DNA from: Erythroxylum novogranatense
Taxonomy: Eukaryota > Streptophyta > Magnoliopsida > Malpighiales > Erythroxylaceae
Assembly: GCA_029891385.1 (NCBI GenBank)
Contig: CM057224.1
Location: forward strand, 32,555,005 to 32,619,004
DNA: 64,000 nt
Reading direction: 5' to 3'
In this document: in pieces, positions 62,300 to 64,000 of the stretch
Layout: each line of letters begins with the position of its first letter
Numbering within the stretch: the stretch's first letter is position 1
Translations under genes and position numbers: made by a program
Notes under the pieces: generated by a model
Databases searched by the model: none
What the model saw: only the letters and a program-made list of their open reading frames with translations
Told to the model about the DNA's origin: nothing

Positions 62300-63117
62300 T
62301 GTCACAGATCACCCGCTCACAGATATTGTCAGCTTTGTGCCTTGGCCTAGCCAAGCTCTCACAGTTTTGCTTTTCCCGAGAACTTCCTAGGAGGCCACCC
62401 ATCCTAGTACTACTTTTGCCATAACACAATTAACTTCAGAGTTCTGATGGGATCCGATGCATTAGGGCATGAAAAATGAGTCTATAAGGGAGAGTTATCC
62501 ATACCCTTATAAGGCGTACTTTTTTCTCCTCTTCAATCAATGTGAGATCTTACACTCTCCACCCTTAATAGGGCCCATCCTAGATGACACAATGGTTCGA
62601 GTATCGACTCTGATACCACTGTAATAATCTAGATCATTAGCTCACAGATATTGTCCGTTTTGGGCCTAAAACTTTTGAAAATAATAACTAAGCCCCTTAA
62701 CTTAATAAAATTATATATTGGTCCTTCAAGAATTGAAAAATTATGTTCAAGTCTTTTAACTTTTAACATATGTACATTAACTTTCCAATTAAGCTTTCTA
62801 AGTGTCTAATAAGTATATAAATCTTGTCTAATCACCTCTAAGCCATTAGAACACATTTAACTTAACTACCATGGTCATATCCATCTAATGAACTCAGTCT
62901 TACACACTTAGAAGCTTATATGTCGAAATCTCTAAGATTTCCCATATCGAAGAACTCTAAGTTTATGTAAGGGCCTATAACATTATAAATCATTACACAT
63001 ATATCCAAAGGACTTAGATACATCTTTGAACTCATATAAAACCATGTATATATCAATATACAGTAGCATCTCCAAGTACAAACCAATGTAAAAGGGCTCA
63101 AAGAGTTCAGCATTACA
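62300..63117 (-). mobile_element. 5' LTR of the Tekay-like element
   Basis: 818 bp, from TGTCACAGATCACCC to CAGCATTACA, aligned throughout to 49879-50736. The small frames inside (62188-62429) are not coding. Confidence 0.85.
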
Positions 63118-63122
63118 TCATG
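63118..63122. repeat. Target-site duplication of Tekay-like element, right copy (TCATG)
   Basis: Partner of 49874-49878. Confidence 0.88.
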
Positions 63123-64000
63123 AACATTAATTTTCATTTTAAAGGTTTTAAAAAATGGTATTCACAATAAAAATAGGATTGAGTAATAAATATACTCACT
63201 AAACATATGCAAAATTCAGCTGGAAAAATAATGTTATCTACTTGAACCAAAAATTCCTCTAGAACTCCTTTTAGATAAGCATTAAAATGATCAACTAGTT
63301 AGATTATTACATTGGTTTCTATTAAAGGTTCCATGTTTAAAAACTCATAAATAGAGTGACATATGACATTAATTGTCGCATCTAAATCCAGCAAGTCTCT
63401 TTTAATTCTAAGATTACTAATTTTAAAAAGAAGAGAAGACATACCTAGGTTTTGATGCTTAGGTGGCAACTTCTTTTGGAGAACAACAAATACATTCTCT
63501 CCCGAATGCATTTTTTCATTACCATTTAGCTTTCTTTTTAGAGTACATAATTTCTTGAAAATTTTCATATAGCGAGAGATTTGTTTAATATCATTAAGCA
63601 AAGGATTGATTTTCTACACCTTGCAAAAAGTCTCTAGGATTTCTTTTTTGTTGCCTCTCCTTCTTTAATTTGGCAAAACAACTAGGAAAAGGGGGCAACT
63701 ATTTTTGCCAAGTTATAATTTGGATATGCCCCTTCTTCCTTCTATAGTTATTTTAGCACTTCTTTCTCCACTTCCTCTCCAATTTCTCTTCTAGAAACCT
63801 TATGGGATGGTTCTTTTAATTCCTTACCACTTCATAGCATTATAGCCTTAACACTTTGTTTGGGATTCACCGCCATTTGAGAAGGATTTTTTTTCAAAAT
63901 TATATGCCTCCAACAGGGTAATAATTGTCCCCATTTGGCTCATTTAATTTTTCAAATTTTTAGATACTAGTTTGAGTTTCTTACTAAAAATTCAAAGTTC
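63123..64000 (-). pseudogene. Athila gag end and protease, cut by window edge
   Basis: Minus strand, after a decayed gag tail: QKKLPPKHQNLGM, then the protease DLDATINVICHSIYEFLNM (the family has DLGA, so the active-site Gly is replaced by Asp), NRSNAYLKGVLEEF-like and VQVDNIIFPAEF words, then KINVH at 63123, which continues into DGSLTVKN at 49873. The upstream gag continues beyond the window. Confidence 0.8.

Larger units (their letters stand above)
49879..63117 (-). mobile_element. Tekay-like element with short LTRs and no gag, itself interrupted
   Basis: Bounded by TCATG on both sides. LTRs are about 0.82-0.86 kb (49879-50736 and 62300-63117), beginning TGTAACAACCC/TGTCAC on the plus strand. 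The minus-strand order is 5' LTR, primer site (62281-62292), leader, C-terminal half of protease, RT, RNase H, integrase, polypurine tract, 3' LTR. Excluding the nested element (54225-62094) it is about 5.4 kb. Gag and the protease active site are not present, so it was either trimmed before or was non-autonomous when it inserted. Confidence 0.88.

Overview
This is plant nuclear DNA, almost certainly from a eudicot. The evidence is one five-exon housekeeping gene with plant-type GT-AG introns, set in AT-rich intergenic sequence packed with plant LTR-retrotransposon lineages (Ty3/gypsy CRM, Tekay/Del and Athila), a plant hAT transposon and a Tourist-like MITE. The only gene I would call functional is a GOS11-type Golgi Qb-SNARE at 6666-8874 (+). 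The rest is transposable-element sequence, mostly broken, plus one very large ATT microsatellite/minisatellite.

Layout. 1-4930: three abutting remnants of long LTRs (minus, plus, minus). 5659-6036: a Tourist-like MITE. 6666-8874: GOS11. 10422-12219: a candidate inverted-repeat element whose interior is about 1.4 kb of ATT/TTC repeats. 12729-30545: a three-layer nest. A minus-strand hAT transposase gene is split near its 3' end by a minus-strand CRM chromovirus (12775-28353, 5-bp flanks CTATC/CCATC). The right LTR of that CRM element is in turn split by a plus-strand Tekay/Del element (19276-27362, TSD TAGAA). 31221-37047: a stack of Tekay LTRs, including two copies abutting tail to tail in opposite orientation. 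37048-42893: two LTR copies of a TGTTGG...CCAACA family. 42894-64000: a decayed Athila element (minus) interrupted by a solo Tekay-type LTR (45942-48916, TSD TAGAA) and by a gag-less Tekay-like element (49879-63117, TSD TCATG). The latter carries another inserted element in its leader (54225-62094, TSD AAACA).

The insertions can be ordered because the host sequence is recovered across each gap. The hAT reading frame resumes at 12774 after 28354, the Athila protease frame resumes at 49873 after 63123, and the Athila reverse transcriptase resumes across the solo LTR. Almost every in-frame stop I could assign is explained by C-to-T change on one strand (TGG to TGA, CAA/CAG to TAA/TAG), as expected for old methylated copies.

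The most interesting signal is not a gene. The long LTRs (about 2.5-4.3 kb), from two families with different ends, share a common plan: a TATA-like box, a short CT-rich leader, a splice-donor-like (A)G|GTAAGT, a long interval, a small hairpin (GAGTTYGCAAACTC in one family, GAGCT-N4-AGCTC in the other), and then a pyrimidine-rich splice-acceptor-like CAG|G near the LTR end. Most copies also carry a CpG-rich or palindromic cassette whose sequence differs in every lineage while its flanks stay recognisable. I propose LTR-embedded introns and a fast-evolving palindromic cassette. Both are inferences that RNA data and alignments could test. All coordinates, comparisons and difference counts were made by eye.
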